From Tausonia pullulans (Eukaryota > Basidiomycota > Tremellomycetes > Cystofilobasidiales > Mrakiaceae), in NCBI GenBank assembly GCA_951802195.1, contig OX637632.1, forward strand, positions 186,001 to 250,000: a stretch of 64,000 nt of DNA. The letters run 5' to 3'. The notes under the pieces are model-generated. The model worked only from the letters and a program-made list of their open reading frames with translations. It made no database searches and had not been told where the DNA came from. Positions 24,101 to 36,865 of this stretch are shown in pieces. A program made the position numbers and the translations under genes. Position 1 is the first letter of the stretch; every line of letters begins with the position of its first letter.

Positions 24101-27100
24101 TCACGCCCTTCTTGCTCCACCTTTCTTCTTCTTCTTCGCCGCCGCAGGCACCGGTGTGCCCTCGACCTCCGCATCATCCATCTCCTCATCCTCCCCGCGC
24201 ATCGGTTTACTTGCCCCGAAGAAGTCGTCCTCGTCGACATCCTTCCACAGATCGCGGACTGCGTCGTTCTTGCTGGTGGACGCGGAAGTGGCGGAGGCCT
24301 TGATCGACTTGCGCTTGGCGGTGACGGTAGATGCGGTGGACGCGGTGGGATTGAGGGCAGCTTCGTCATCGGCTTGCTTCCGGCGGGCGAGGGACTCGGC
24401 CATCTCCTGTTTGGATGCGACAGGTCAGTGAGTGGGGGGGGAGAGAGAGAGGAGGAGAGGAGATAGAACGAGAGCAACGCACGTCGTCATCGAGCAGCAG
24501 CGACAGCACTTCGTTCGGCTGGGCCGTGTCCCCGATGGGCTTCGAGCCGGTGACAAGGTCCTGAACGTCCTTCTTCTGGCGGGACATCTTGATGATGCGC
24601 TCGTCGATCGTGCCCTTCGTGATGAGCCGGTAGACAGTGACTTGGCGGGTTTGGCCAAGTCGGTGCTAAAGGAGGGCAGGGAAGTTGGATCAGCTCGTCG
24701 TTCGTTGCGGGCGTGTGTAAGCTGGTGTGCGAGAGAGAAGGGAGACTCACAGCGCGGTCCATCGCCTGGGCATCATTGGAAGGGTTCCAGTCCGAGTCGT
24801 CTGCGGAGAGAGAAAAAGAAAGCGTTGTCAGGACCAAAGAGAGTACATCAAGGGTTTCACGAAGCTTCACGCACAGAAGATAACCGTGTCGGCGGCCGTG
24901 AGGTTGATGCCGAGTCCTCCGGCGCGGGTCGAAAGCAGGAAGATGAAGATCTCGGGGCTGACGTGCATGAGGAGACGTCAGCATTACATTACTGTCAAGA
25001 GAGAGAGAGAGAACTTGGGACTCACTCGGTCTGCCAGGCCGTGACCATGTCACGTCGGTCGGAGATCTTGGAGTTTCCATCGAGCCGGAGGTACTTGTAC
25101 TGGCGGTAGACACTGGGGAAGGAAAAGTGGGTCAGCGGATGGCTGATTGTTCCAAAGCGTGATGGCCGCAACGTACAGGTACTCCTCGATGAGGTCAATC
25201 ATCTTGGTCATTTGGAAGTAGAGTAGGACGCGGTGACCGCCCGCCTTGAGCTCCCGCAGGAGCAGGTCGAGCCTCGCGAGTTTAGCCGAGTCGAAGATGA
25301 GACGCTTCATCTCCGGCATCTGCATCGACGGCTGCGGCAACTGGTCCTGGGCAGAGACCGCAAGGAGACCCTGGGGTGGGACACCCGGAGGGAGGAGGTG
25401 CTCGCACGCAACCGCATCCTCCCGTTCCGTCGGTGATAGTCCGAAGAGGGCCAGCGAGGACGACGGCTCAGCGAGGAGCGAGGCCTGGTGGTTCATGTAC
25501 GAGGTCGATGTCGAGCTGGACGAGATTGGCGGGGCGACGACCGAGGGCAGGACAAAGTGGGCATCACGGCGCGAGAGGTACGAGTCGCGCCAGGCGGCCT
25601 GACCAATATTAGCGAGGTGCGGTAGACCGAGCTCGTCACCAGCGAGGTCCCCGAGCGGGAGAAGGGTGACGCGCGGATCGATGGTCGTCGGCGTCGAGGT
25701 GCATGCAGCAAAATCGGGATCGATGAGGTAGGGACGGCGAGCGGTGTCCTCGAGATCGTCCGCGGCGTCAAGGATGAGATTTTGAAGCGATGCCCGCTTG
25801 ACACGGCGGTGGACCTCAGACGGGCTCATGCCGAAGAGCGGGAGGGCCGAGAACGTTGAGTCTAGGAGGGAACCAGGCAGCAGTTCAGCGGGGGCAGGGT
25901 TGAAGCAGACAAGAGAGCTTTCCCACTCACTCGACTCGGCTAGCGACTCGTTTAGCCAATCACTCGACCAAATGCTCATCATGTTCTGCAGCCAGTGCGT
26001 CTCAGACCCTGCCGAGCTGCCCTCGCCCGGCACGCTGAGGACGCCTCCCTCTTCCCAGATAAGCCGGGGGATCTTTAGCTCGATCGGGTTACGCGTCGAG
26101 TCTGGGCAGTGGAGGACCTCGCCCTGCCGGAGCATGCTCGGCGTCCGGGCAAACGAAGCGAAAGCGTATGGCGCCTTAACGTCGGCACGTTCGAAGAGCT
26201 GGGGGTGGTTGCAGACCTAGCGACGGGAAAAAGTTTCAGAAAAGAAGGGTCGGTCGAGCAAACAAAGATAGCGAGACGCACCTTTCGGAATTGCATGACG
26301 AGGTTCATGAGCGAACGCACGCTGTCCTGGTCGTCGTTATTGGAGGCACGCTCCATAAGCTCGGCGATGGAGATGCGCGAACGGAGGTTCTGGTAGAGGG
26401 CCTTCTGTCGAGGGCTAAGGTTGACGTAGACGTCGATCTCGATCTACAAGCGAGAGTGTCAGCGTTCGTCATCCGTGAGCCAGGGAAGGAAGAGGAACCC
26501 ACTTTGTCGCCGAGTTCGTTCTGAACATTTTTTTTGACACGCCGGAGCATAAAGGGCTTGAGGATCATGTGGAGCCTCCGGAGCTGGTGCTCGTTGAGGT
26601 TTGAGCCCTTTTGGTCGCCGGCGGCGGCTTCAATGTCACGCGAGAACCACTCGCTGAACTCATCATGCGAGTCGAAAAGACTGGGCATGATGAAATGGAG
26701 GAGGGCCCAGAGTTCTGTGGGACGGAATCCGGCTCAGCACACACAGGTCTGAAGAGCGGAGAGCAGGCGTTGCTCACCGTGCATCGAGTTTTGGACGGGT
26801 GTTCCTGTGAGAAGTAGTCGGTTTCGGCAGTGAAACCCGAGGAGCGTCTTCCAACGGGCCGACTGGGAGCTCTTGATGGCCTGAGCCTCGTCGAGGATCA
26901 TATACTGCCATTTGACGCGCTGGAAGTACTTTTCGTCCGAGACAACCTGTCAAGGGTAAGATGGATCAGTGATGTGATGAGGAAAACGATGAGAGCTGAG
27001 GCTCGCTCACTAGCTGGTAGCTCGTGATGAGCACATGGAACGGCGCGTCCTGGTTGTAGCTGATCTGCTTGCGGTTCCAGAACTTGCGGAGCGTCGCCCG

Positions 27101-30100
27101 ATCCTTGACATTGCCCCAATACGGGAGGCACTTGAGTTGGGGCACAAACCTGGTGATCTCCTGCTGCCAGTTGTGGAGCGTCGACGCCGGAGCAATGACG
27201 AGGAAGGGACCCCAGATGTCATGGACTTCAGCGAGGTACGCCATGAGTGAGATAGATTGGATGGTCTAGGAGAGAACGAGTGTGTCAGCGGACTGAAAAA
27301 AAGTGGCATTCAAGTCCTCGACCCACTTTTCCGAGACCCATCTCGTCAGCGAGGATACCGTTGATGCCCTGCTCGTAGAGATTCGCCAGCCAGTTCAGAC
27401 CCTTGAGTTGGTACTCCTTGAGCGTCGCCGTGAGCATCCGGGGCTGCTTGACCGAGACGTCGCCCGCCATTGTCGGGTTTTGGAAGTTGAGCTCGTCCGA
27501 GTCCGGGTCGAATGGATTTGAGGCCACCTGGGTATTGATGCTGCTGCTGCCGTTGGCGACCTTTGCGAGCGCCTCGTTCTTCTTGCGCTCCTCAGCGGCG
27601 GTCACGTCGAAAGCATCGGCCTTGGCCTTTGCGGCGGCAACGGCGGCCTCGGCGTTCTTCTTGGCGTGAGCGATGAGATTGGCATCATCGTCTGGAGAAG
27701 AGAAAGGATCAGCCATGGTGGGAGTGAGGTGCGCTAAAAGCAAGAGCGACAAACCCTCATTGAAGTCGAGTTCGGTCAGCTCCTTTTGGGCAGCAGCGAG
27801 CTCCTCAAGGGCCGCTGATGGGGCCGACGAGACCGAGGGCATTCCGCTTCCAGCAGTGTCCTCTGACTCTTCCGCCTCGGCGGCTGCAGGACCAAGCGGT
27901 GTCAGCGTTGTTTGGGCTCTCCCACACGAAGGACCTCCTGAGACCTACTCTTGATCTTGCTCCCGACGAAGTGTGAGTAGAGCTCGGTCTGGGTGATGAG
28001 GAAGTTGAGCTTGCGTGCCTGTCGCTTCGACTCGCGTTCCTCCTCCTCCTTCTTGGCCCGGTCGAGCGCCTCCTTGCCAGCCTTCTTACGGTGCTCGCGC
28101 TCGTCCTTCTCGTTGCGCTTCCAGAACATGAGCATCTGCGGGCGAGGAGAAGCAGGGTTCAGGGCCAAAGTTTCACTCGAGAAGGAAGCGACTTACCTCG
28201 CGCATCATCTTCTTCGACCGGACCTGGACGTTTTTGGTCGTTTTGATGAGTCGATTCGTCTGTCGCTTCTCCTCACGCTGAACCAGCGCCGAGACCTTTT
28301 TGAGCTCTCGCTGGCGGGCGAGACACCCATCGACGGCGACGCGATAGACCTTGGGAACGTCCTTTTTAACGATCTGCGCCCAAACCTTGGCCTGGGCCTC
28401 TTCCATCCGTCGTATCCGCAGCTCGTCCTCCTCACGTTCTCGGGCGGCCGATGCTGCTGGCCCGCCTGTCAAGGACGGAGACGATGAACCCGCAGCGTCG
28501 TTAGCGGCGGCGCTGCTGAAATAGGAGGGAATGGAGGAGTGCGTCGTCGGCGGGAGTGGAGAAATGGAGCCGTTCGGGGAGGATGGCGGATGCGAGAGAA
28601 ACGTCGGCTGAAGGGAGGGAGGGAGGTAGGGAGAGTCGTAGAAAAACTCCATCAGAGTCGCATCCTGTTTATCTGCCTTCCTCGCAGGCGACGAACCTGA
28701 TACATGTTCAGCTCGGCGAGCCGCTGCTCATCCTCCTCGGCGGCCCTCTCTGCGGCAGTTTTCTTGAACTTCTTCTCGACCAGCGGCTTTGGTGGCCGCT
28801 TCCAGTTGCCCTGCAAAGAGAATGAGAGAGTCGGTCAGCTCACGCGCGCAAAATACCCCTGGGAGAACGCTCAAGCCGTACCTTGCCGACGCCCGGCTGC
28901 TTGACCCTCCCTCCTTTGCTCTTCGCCCGCAGCTCGCGCTCATCCATCTCTGTCAACCCGCTCTCCCCGTTCAGACCCCCGTCCGTCCCCGTCTCAGACT
29001 GTCCGTCATCATCGTTCAGCCTCCTACGCTTGGCCGCGCCTGGCTGGCCGAGGCTCTCAAAGTCGGAGAAGGGCGAACTCTCGCGGCTGTCGCCCTCATC
29101 TCCTCCTCCGCCGGTGAAAGGTAGCTGCTCAAGCGAGCTGATGGTCGATGGTCGGGGTTTGCTTCGCGAGGACGACGGCATCTCGTCAACGAGCGCCTCG
29201 AGTTCGTCCAGGGGGTCCGGAAAGTTCGATGACGACGATGGGTGGGCGACGTTGAGCTTGATGCGCATCGATGCAGACGAGCCCCCAGCCCCGGCTCCTG
29301 CTCCCGCCGCGGACGCCTCGAGTGAGGACATGTACTGTGAGGAGCCCCCCGCATGCAAAGGCTGTTGTAGCGAAGGAGGCGGAGGAGGATTTCTCGCTGC
29401 CTCCGCCGCCGCGCGAATCCTCGCCTCGGCCGCCGCCTGCTTCCTGGCCGCTGCCGCTTGCTTGGCCTCCCGCCTCTGGAGACGCTCCACTTCCCTACGC
29501 TCCGCCTCTTCGGCCTTGCGTTTCACGCGGGCGGCCTCGCGCTCGGCAGCGGCTCGAGCCTCGGCCTCGACGCGTTCAATGCGGTCGAGGTTGGACTTCT
29601 CCACCCGGGCGAGAGCTTCCGCGTGCCGTTTCTGGTGGTGAAGATCGCATATTGTCAGCATTCGTGAGCTATGAGCTCCTTCTCACGATGGAATAAAGGG
29701 CGAGAGACTGACCTTCTCGTCCTGCTCCGCCCATCGCTCAACCGCCGCCCTCCGCTCTTCCCGCTCCCTCTGATAGATCTCCATCGCGCCCTCCCAAATT
29801 TCCTCGTTGCCCTCGAGGTCGACGGGCCCGGTCTTCCTTGACGGCCTCTTGTTGACCTCGGCCTGTCCGCCGGGTCCAGGCCCGGCCCCGCCGCCAGCGT
29901 CCGAGGCGCGGGGCCGCTTCTTGCTACCCGAAGCGGTGGTTGGGGTTGCAGCCGATGTCGGCGCTCCGGCGGTGGTGGCTCTGCTGCTGCCCTCAGCCAA
30001 TTCTCCTGCGTCGGGCCCGAGACCAGGTGGGAGCTGCTCCTTGGCTCGAGAGGCACGAGGTTTTGGCGGTGCCTTGGGCTGCGAAGAAGCAAGCAAGGAG

Positions 30101-31929
30101 CGTCAGAGATCGTCGCGGGATGGACCGACCGACCGACGCGCCGTTCCTTTCAACACACCTTCGGCTCCTTGGGCGGCTTGGGCTCCTTGGGTGGCTTAGG
30201 CTCCTTCGGTGGCTTGGCCACCCTCGGCTTCTTGATCTTCCCACTCTTGGTCCTCTCCGGTCCCTCCGCCGCATCCGTTGCCTGCAGGACGGCTGCCGCC
30301 GCCGCCGCCGCCGCCTCAACGACCGCGAGCTCCTGCGCCTGCCGGCTCTGCTGGTCCCACGATGCTGAAGCTTCGTACGCGCCTGCATCCATCCATCCTC
30401 CCGCAGATGCAGCAGGCTCTCCACCGGCAGAAGGATAGCCCTCGTAGTAGTGCTGCTGCTGCTGTTGGTGTTCGTGCTGGGGCGAGTGTTGAGGAGGGGC
30501 AGGCAGGGCGCCACCTCCGGTGTACTGCTGCAGTTCGGGCGGGCCGTACCCGGGGTAGCTATGCTGGAGGTGGTGGGCGTGGGAAGGACCTTGCTGCAGC
30601 TGGGGGCCGGCGTACCAACCGCTCTGGGCGTACACTGCTGCCGCCGCGACGGCGGCGGCTGCGTCGAGCGAGGTGGCCTCGCCACCGTTCACTTCGTAGC
30701 CTGGATGCTGATGCGGGTGGTGGGGGTAGTGCGGGTGGTGGTGCTGGGTTTGTGCTTGGTCCGAGAGAGCTGGGTCGATGGCGAGCGACGGGTCGATGGC
30801 AGCCGCCATCTGCTGCTGCTCTGAGTTGGCAGCAGCGGCAAGCTGGCTGAGCTGCTCGGCTGTGATAGGTTGCTGCTGCTGCTCGCCGCCATCCTAGGAA
30901 AGAGATAGGAGGAGGAGGAGGATGAGGGGGGGTTGGAGGGGGGGAGAGAGATGGAAGGCGTCAGGTTGGAGAGCTCGCTCGCGACAAGACGTGGATCGAC
31001 GCGCTCCCAAGGAGCGCATACGGCGCGTAGACGGCACCACGCTCTCGAGCTGAATCCAAGGGAGGGAGGCCCCGGGGCGCGGATGGACAGCACGAGCGAG
31101 AAGGAGGAAGACGATGGCACACGGAGGGCCCTCTCCCAATGCTCGACAGACCCTCCATGACCCTTGCCCGCTCGCTGAGGGCAAGATCGCGCGCGACGAC
31201 GCGTTCCAGAGACCAAGAGACGGTAGCTATTGGGATCCCTGATGACAGGAGCAGAAGCCTGGTCGCGTGCTGAGTGGCCAGGGATGGCCTCGGGAGAGCA
31301 GAGAGAAAGGAAGGGACAGAAGCTGCTCCTCCCTCTCGCCTCGCCTCGCTCGACACCGGGACTCATCTTCCTCTCCTCGCGCCCTCTGACCTGCCTCTTG
31401 CCCTGGGCGCGCCTTCCCCCGTCTCGGCGCCAGCCAGGGCCAGCCGACACGTCGCAACGCGTCCAAGGAGATCCCCTCCGACGTCCCAAGCGAGAGTCGG
31501 GGCTCGCTCCGGGGGTCGAGCTGGACGGCTGATGGTTGAGATGCCGCACCGAATGGAGCCGCGAGTGTGCCCGCGAGAAACGAAAAGCCCAGGGCGAAGG
31601 GGAGGAGGGGAGGAGGGAAGTCGACCACGGCGGATCGACGCGATCTCCCTGGGTCCTCATCGCACCTCTTCCTGGGCGGCGATGGCGAGCCACGCGCTCT
31701 GAGCATGGCACGGCGAGGAAGCCTTGTCGGGGCCCTGGCCGGTGGGAGAGCGAGAGAGAGAGCGCGCGCCCCACCGACCTCGGCCGCCCCCCCATGCCGC
31801 CCCCCCACGCGACGGGTAGGCCTTCATCCAACGCGAGAGAAAGAGACAGGCCCAGCGACGTGAACTCACCTGAGGGTAGAAGAGCGGCGGAGAGCCGGCG
31901 TAGCTATGGTGGGGCGGGGCGTCTCCCAT
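24101..31929 (-). CDS. INO80: INO80 chromatin-remodelling ATPase
   Basis: Catalytic Snf2-family subunit of the nuclear INO80 complex, which slides nucleosomes and handles H2A.Z in transcription, replication and repair. About 20 exons and 1,800 residues, from [12 protein letters not shown] (31929) to the stop at 24101. The first 300 residues are low-complexity, with Gln, His and Ala runs and a KPPKEP repeat. Next come a long coiled coil of Arg, Glu and Ala (about 29.4-29.65 kb), then the HSA/DBINO region ([32 protein letters not shown]). The ATPase has LADEMGLGK (Walker A), [11 protein letters not shown] (DEAQ box) and LLTGTPVQN, followed by the long INO80-type insertion between the lobes (about 26.1-25.3 kb). 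The second lobe has [30 protein letters not shown] and HRLGQTRQV. The C-terminus is acidic, then KKKKKGG. An exceptional 976-bp first intron separates the 20-residue first exon from the rest. The start codon is the least certain part. Confidence 0.96.
30894..31869 (-). other. 976-bp first intron of INO80
   Basis: GTGAGT follows FYPQ in exon 1, and TTTCCTAG precedes the DGGEQQQQ start of exon 2, so the whole stretch reads as one intron. It is roughly ten times the size of the other introns in this gene. Open frames in it on both strands have no recognisable domain. Confidence 0.65.
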
Positions 31930-33576
31930 AGTCGAGCGACGAGGCGAGGCGGGCGTCGGGCCTCGAGGGGCAGGCGGCTGGCGGGGGACCGTAGGGGCGC
32001 CTGGGCTGGGAAGAGTCCGGCTGGTGGTGGTTGCGAACCGGGCTTGCGGGTGGGTGAAGGTATGGGGTGTTGGCGGTGAGTGGCGGGATAGGGTGGCCGG
32101 TCGAAAGGGCTGGTCACTCTCTCGTCGAGGGAGCTCAGGCGTGCGTCGTCGAGGGGAGGGGGAGGGGTTGGGTGCCGGGCGACGCGGGGCGAGGGAGGGG
32201 ACGAGAGGCGAATCGCGAGGGCGACGGCGCCAGGGAGGACGAACGAGGGTCAGCGCGCCCGCGCGGCGCGGAGAAGCCGAGGTGGAGGTCGCCGCCGCCG
32301 CCGGTCGCCTCAGCACACGCTGCGCAGAGGAGGCACATCCATCGCAGCATCCGTCTCGCCACCCGGGCCGCAACAGTGTACGCCGTGGCGGCCATGCAAT
32401 GCGCCGGCAGAGACATGGCCAGGAGTCCCGGGCGCCGCCATGCTCGTCGTCCCACAGACGCGTACGCTACCAGTCCACTGCGAGATCGGCGTCTTCCCAT
32501 CGACGAAGGGCAAGACAGGACCCGGAGATGGCCCTGCGTCCCTCCCATCAGCAAGCCTGTCCGTTGCACTCCGAGTCATTTCTTCCCGTGCTGGCCCTCC
32601 TTGTCTTCCGTTCCGGTTCCTCCGCAACGATTTCTAGCGTCCGACCCCGCCGTTCATTCACCCAGGGGCCACACGATTCAGTCCGCCTTTCCTCACTGCA
32701 ATGAAGGCGTGCTTCAGAGCGAGGAGGTCACGGAAGCCGAGGATCGAGTGCTCGACCAGTCCCGCGATGGTGGTGTCCCATGTCCATGCGTGACGACGAT
32801 GGGAAACCCTTGCAGGCCGCGTACCCACCGCTTCCAGAGCTCGCTATCGTGGCTGATGAGAGTCCTTCTACCGTAAAGCTGGAGGCGCCCGCTCGCCTGG
32901 TTTTCTGTCCAATGTCCTCTGTGAACTATGTGAACTAGGAGTCGATGAGCTATTGTTGCGAAGAGAAGCTGATGGTGCCGGAGAGCTAAACACCGCCACG
33001 CCGCTCCCTCTCAAGATGGCTCGATGGCTCGTCGGCCCTCGGTACACGGAGGCCAACAAGGGTAAACTCAGGCGCGCGAGAGAGACTCCAGCGTGCGATT
33101 GCACTTCCACTAGAGCACACCCGAAAATTTTCGATGAGGCTCAACCATCGCGGTCCACTCGCCCTCCTACTGTCTCGCTGGATGACTGCCCATAACCGTC
33201 GCGACTGGGCGACTGGTCGCTGCTCGAAGCCAGCCCTGATCTGAGACCAAGCATTGATAAATACAATAAAGGGTGGGCAAGTACACCCCGAACTCGGGGC
33301 TGAGGAAAGAAAGAGAAGAGGACACCTCGGAGAGATCGTAGGAACAAAGGAGTTTCGGACAAAGCTCGAGCAAAGAGGAACTGGGTGGAGCTGGGAGATG
33401 GGAGGTAGGACCATGGTTGGAAGGAGAACCAGGCGTGGAGGCAGAGCACGAGGTTGGACCTTCAGTCATGAGCGACGCACGGCCCAGGCCAGACGCCCCT
33501 CCACTTCCCACAACCTGACGCGTCCGTGTCTCGTCCTCAACTGCCACCAGTCCATCGCCAAGTGTCATCCTCGCCC
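31930..33576. other. Divergent INO80/G-patch intergenic region
   Basis: A 1.65-kb spacer between divergent genes. It presumably holds both promoters and leaders. The half next to INO80 is very GC-rich. No gene or element is recognisable in it. Confidence 0.45.
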
Positions 33577-34890
33577 ATGCCTGTCTACAACGACGACGAA
33601 GATGACGGCTGGACGGCCGCCGTCCCCGTCTACGCCCGCCCCTATCTCGCTCCGCGCTTCGTCAAGGAGGTCGGCCTCACCAAGACCAGGTCCACGTCGC
33701 CCTCAACCCTCGACGCGAACGAGCGCATCCGCAAAGGCGAGGAGGCCCGTCGGTGGTATGAGGAGTTCTTAGCCAGCGGTCCTTCGTCAGGCCGAACGAG
33801 CCCTCCTCCTCCCGCTCGCGCTCCTTCGCCGCCTCCCAAGCCTATCGTCGTCGTCGCTTCGACTCCCACGGCGCAGCCCGTACCACCGCCTCCAACTCCT
33901 CGGGCTCCGCCCTCGCCTCCACCCCCACCCCGGCCCTCCAACTCCACTCTCCCTCCGTTCCTTCGACCCTCAACCCTCCATGCCCAACCCCTCAGTTCCG
34001 CCTCCCAATCCAGCCGTGCCTCCGACCCCTATTGGTTCATCCTCCATTCCTCCGCCTCCGCCTCCACCACCACCAACTCTTCTTCTCCATCCTCATCGTC
34101 CTCCAGACCCCGCCCACAGCCCTTCTCTCTCTCTGCCCCACCCTCGTCTGGCCCCTCCTCGACCTCCCTCGCCTCCCTACTCGATCTCCCCGAGCCCGGC
34201 GCGGCGCCCGTCATCCACCCACCGACGCATTTCCACCTGGGGCCCTCGAATCGCGGGTATGCGCTCCTGAAGCAAAGCGGCTGGGCTGGTGGGGAGCTTG
34301 GGAGGGACAGCGGCCGAAGCACTCCTGGTTCGTCGGGAGCTTCGACACCCAAGGTAGCGTCGAGGAAGGGGAAGGAGCGCCAGGCGACACGCGGCGACGG
34401 CGGCGATGGGGAGAACGACGCGCCGCCACCACCACCAGTCCCACCCCGCGTCAAGGTCGAGACGGTCGACTTGACGGGGTCGGATGAGGAGGCTGTCGGA
34501 GGGGTCACGATCGTCTCGTCAGGCTCGTCCTCCTCGTCATCCTCGTCATCGTCTGAGGGCGACGACGACGACGACCTGGATCCCCCGGTGATCTCATCGC
34601 TACCACCCCGGCCTCCTTCTCCCTCCTCCTCCTCCTCCTCCACCCTTGCCTCGGACACCCGCCTCCGCCTCCTCGCCCCGCTAGCTACAACACTCAAGAC
34701 CGACCTCCGGGGGATCTCTTCCTCCTCCTCCCTCAAGCGCAAGATCACGCACTCGGCCAAGGACATCGCCGCTGCGCAGCGGGCGGGCGCCAGGGCGACA
34801 GAGCTCCAGTCGACGAGTGCAAGAGAGATACGGAGGAGGGTCGAGAGGGAGAGGAGGGAGAGGTTGGAGCTGATGGAGAGGCTGAGATAG
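33577..34890 (+). CDS. G-patch domain protein
   Basis: A 437-residue, single-exon protein, probably nuclear and linked to RNA processing, since G-patch domains generally recruit and activate DEAH-box helicases. I start at the ATG at 33577 (MPVYNDDEDDGW). After a conserved N-terminal block (YARPYLAPRFVKE, KGEEARRWYEEFL) comes a Pro/Ser-rich linker. A G-patch-like motif, SNRGYALLKQSGWAGGELG, lies at about residues 225-243. Then follow an acidic DLTGSDEE stretch, a serine run and a C-terminal block: TTLKTDLRGI, KRKITHSAKDIAAAQ and a final Arg/Glu helix, REIRRRVERERRERLELMER. The order G-patch, then a short DLRGI-type block, then a basic helix recalls GPATCH/GPANK1-like proteins, but I cannot assign the orthologue. 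The G-patch is short of the usual glycine set after the first GW, so it may be a diverged member. Confidence 0.8.
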   Translation: MPVYNDDEDDGWTAAVPVYARPYLAPRFVKEVGLTKTRSTSPSTLDANERIRKGEEARRWYEEFLASGPSSGRTSPPPPARAPSPPPKPIVVVASTPTAQPVPPPPTPRAPPSPPPPPRPSNSTLPPFLRPSTLHAQPLSSASQSSRASDPYWFILHSSASASTTTNSSSPSSSSSRPRPQPFSLSAPPSSGPSSTSLASLLDLPEPGAAPVIHPPTHFHLGPSNRGYALLKQSGWAGGELGRDSGRSTPGSSGASTPKVASRKGKERQATRGDGGDGENDAPPPPPVPPRVKVETVDLTGSDEEAVGGVTIVSSGSSSSSSSSSSEGDDDDDLDPPVISSLPPRPPSPSSSSSSTLASDTRLRLLAPLATTLKTDLRGISSSSSLKRKITHSAKDIAAAQRAGARATELQSTSAREIRRRVERERRERLELMERLR

Positions 34891-36865
34891 AAGCGATGCG
34901 ATGGGGTGTTGCCTCGGAGAGATGGAGAGGGGAAGAAGGTCCTGCCCTTTAGTGCAAGGGAGAAATGAACGACTGGCTCAGCCGATGGGCATTGATCGAC
35001 CCTGCTGTCGTCGCAGCAAAGATTTGAATCGGCGACGGGGATACAGCAGAGAGCGGTATAACAAGAGACGGCAAGATCTCAAGGGCGTTTATCCGCACGC
35101 TATCCATTGGCATATCGGCCAGTCCGCTCGTGTATGGGCCAAGCAGGAACCTGGAGTGACTGGCTGGCTGCTCGTGGACCTTACGCGCGACAGCCCACTG
35201 CCCCGCTTAGAGAGGCTTGCCAGCCGGGAGCCAATCGTCATCGGGCCCGACGACTCAGTCCGTTCTCCAGCCGCTCAACGTAGAGGCGCACCACCCGGAG
35301 CTAGGAATGTACGAGCTCGTCTCGGACTGGATGGAGGATGAGATGGTCCTCCGCCGTCGCGATTCCGCCACCCGCCATCCCAACAAGGCCGAAGAGCGGC
35401 GAGGAGGTTCTTGGGATGACATCATCGAAAGCCGAGTTTGTGTGGAAGGAGATCACCGGACTGGCATTCATTCGACCTTTGAATCTCAAGGGCGTCGTCG
35501 ACCGCAGACGGTGTGCTTCCCCTCCAGGGACTCGCTGGGCCCGCCCGGAATCTCCACGGACGACATCTCGGACGTCGCTCGACCAGTCTACGAAGAGGGT
35601 TTTTCTCGTCTCTGAGCTAGCGTGGGAGGCTGTCGTCCATCACGTCTGGGGATGAACCCGTATGCTCATTCCCCTCCGGCCGCCCTTGATGGAAAGACCG
35701 CCTGATTCGCGCTGGCTGGCACCGGGGCGAGAACATCGAGAGCCCCTGTATGGCGCAGCGTGAGGGCGCTGAAGAGAGTGAGGCCCGTCGGCTCCTTCGA
35801 GAAGGTGGTCATCGTGGACGTCCTTCGCCAGGGAGGATTGGCGAGGGTGGGGGGTTTGAGGCGCGCAGCTTGGGGAGATGGTTGACGGTAGAGATGAGGA
35901 CGCGAGCGGGTGACCAACCTCGATAAGCCGATGAGCTTGTGCGGTAGCCAGATTGAAAGACGCCGTGCAACAACATATCGAAAGCTTGAAGACAGGAAGA
36001 CCACGGTGGGCAGAGAGCGAGGAGCAGGCGCGCGCCGTTCTGTCACTCGCCACGCAGCTCTCAGCCGTCGGGTTGCTGAACTTGGAGGTGTCCTGAACCT
36101 GAACAACCTGGCTCCAGATTAGACAGACAGTCCGCTTTCAAGGAAGAGACACCCTGCATGAGCAGCAAGGCAACAGACGGACTCACGAGCTTTTCAAAAG
36201 CTCAGGTTACGTTCGGAGCTAGTCTCAGTCTTCTGGACACACCGCGAGGCGAGCTATCAATTTTTTTTGATGGTGCGTGGGCCACGCCAACAGGTGCGTA
36301 GGCGTAGTGGCTTCGCCATTGTGTACGATGTTGAACGCCAAGGGAGAAGGTCAGCTGGGAGACGCAGGAGCAGAAAGCTCTTGCATAATGCGCCTGCCGC
36401 GAGAGGGTGGCCCGAAGGAGAGCTTGAGACTCAAGCTTATGCAACCAACGGAGTTTTGAGCTGGGACCCCACTCGAGAGATGGGGGGGGGGCATCAACTT
36501 TTGCTCCAAAGGCTAGAATGAATCTGGGCAGGGTTGGGAATGACGAAGACGCGAGAGGATGAGGAGACGGACTCCGGCCCGGGCGACTCGTGCTTTTTGT
36601 GCCCCAAACGAACGCTCTCTCTCTCTCGGCGGTCGGGCGAAGAGCTTTCAATAAAGTGCGTCAACCACGGTGCATTTGCAGCCGGGGGATCGAGAGACGA
36701 GCGCTAAGGGGGTGGAGAGGAAGGGGGTGGGGGGGGGATGGACCACCTTGAGGCTCGGTGAGACGTGGACTGCGCACGCCCGCGCCCCTCCAGGTCGTCA
36801 CAGAGACATTGATACTCTAGAATTGAAGGGAAACCACCGGAAGAAAGGGAAAGAAAATGATATTT
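34891..36865. other. Gene-poor stretch between G-patch gene and LAT1
   Basis: Nearly 2 kb between two converging genes. There are several open frames of 60-150 codons on both strands, but none has a domain or splice pattern I can support. A decayed element is possible; nothing in the translations proves it. Confidence 0.45.

Noticed and set aside
31227-31831. Open frames inside the first INO80 intron as nested genes
   Set aside because: No domain, no start context and no splice pattern; sequence is low-complexity Arg/Pro/Ser.
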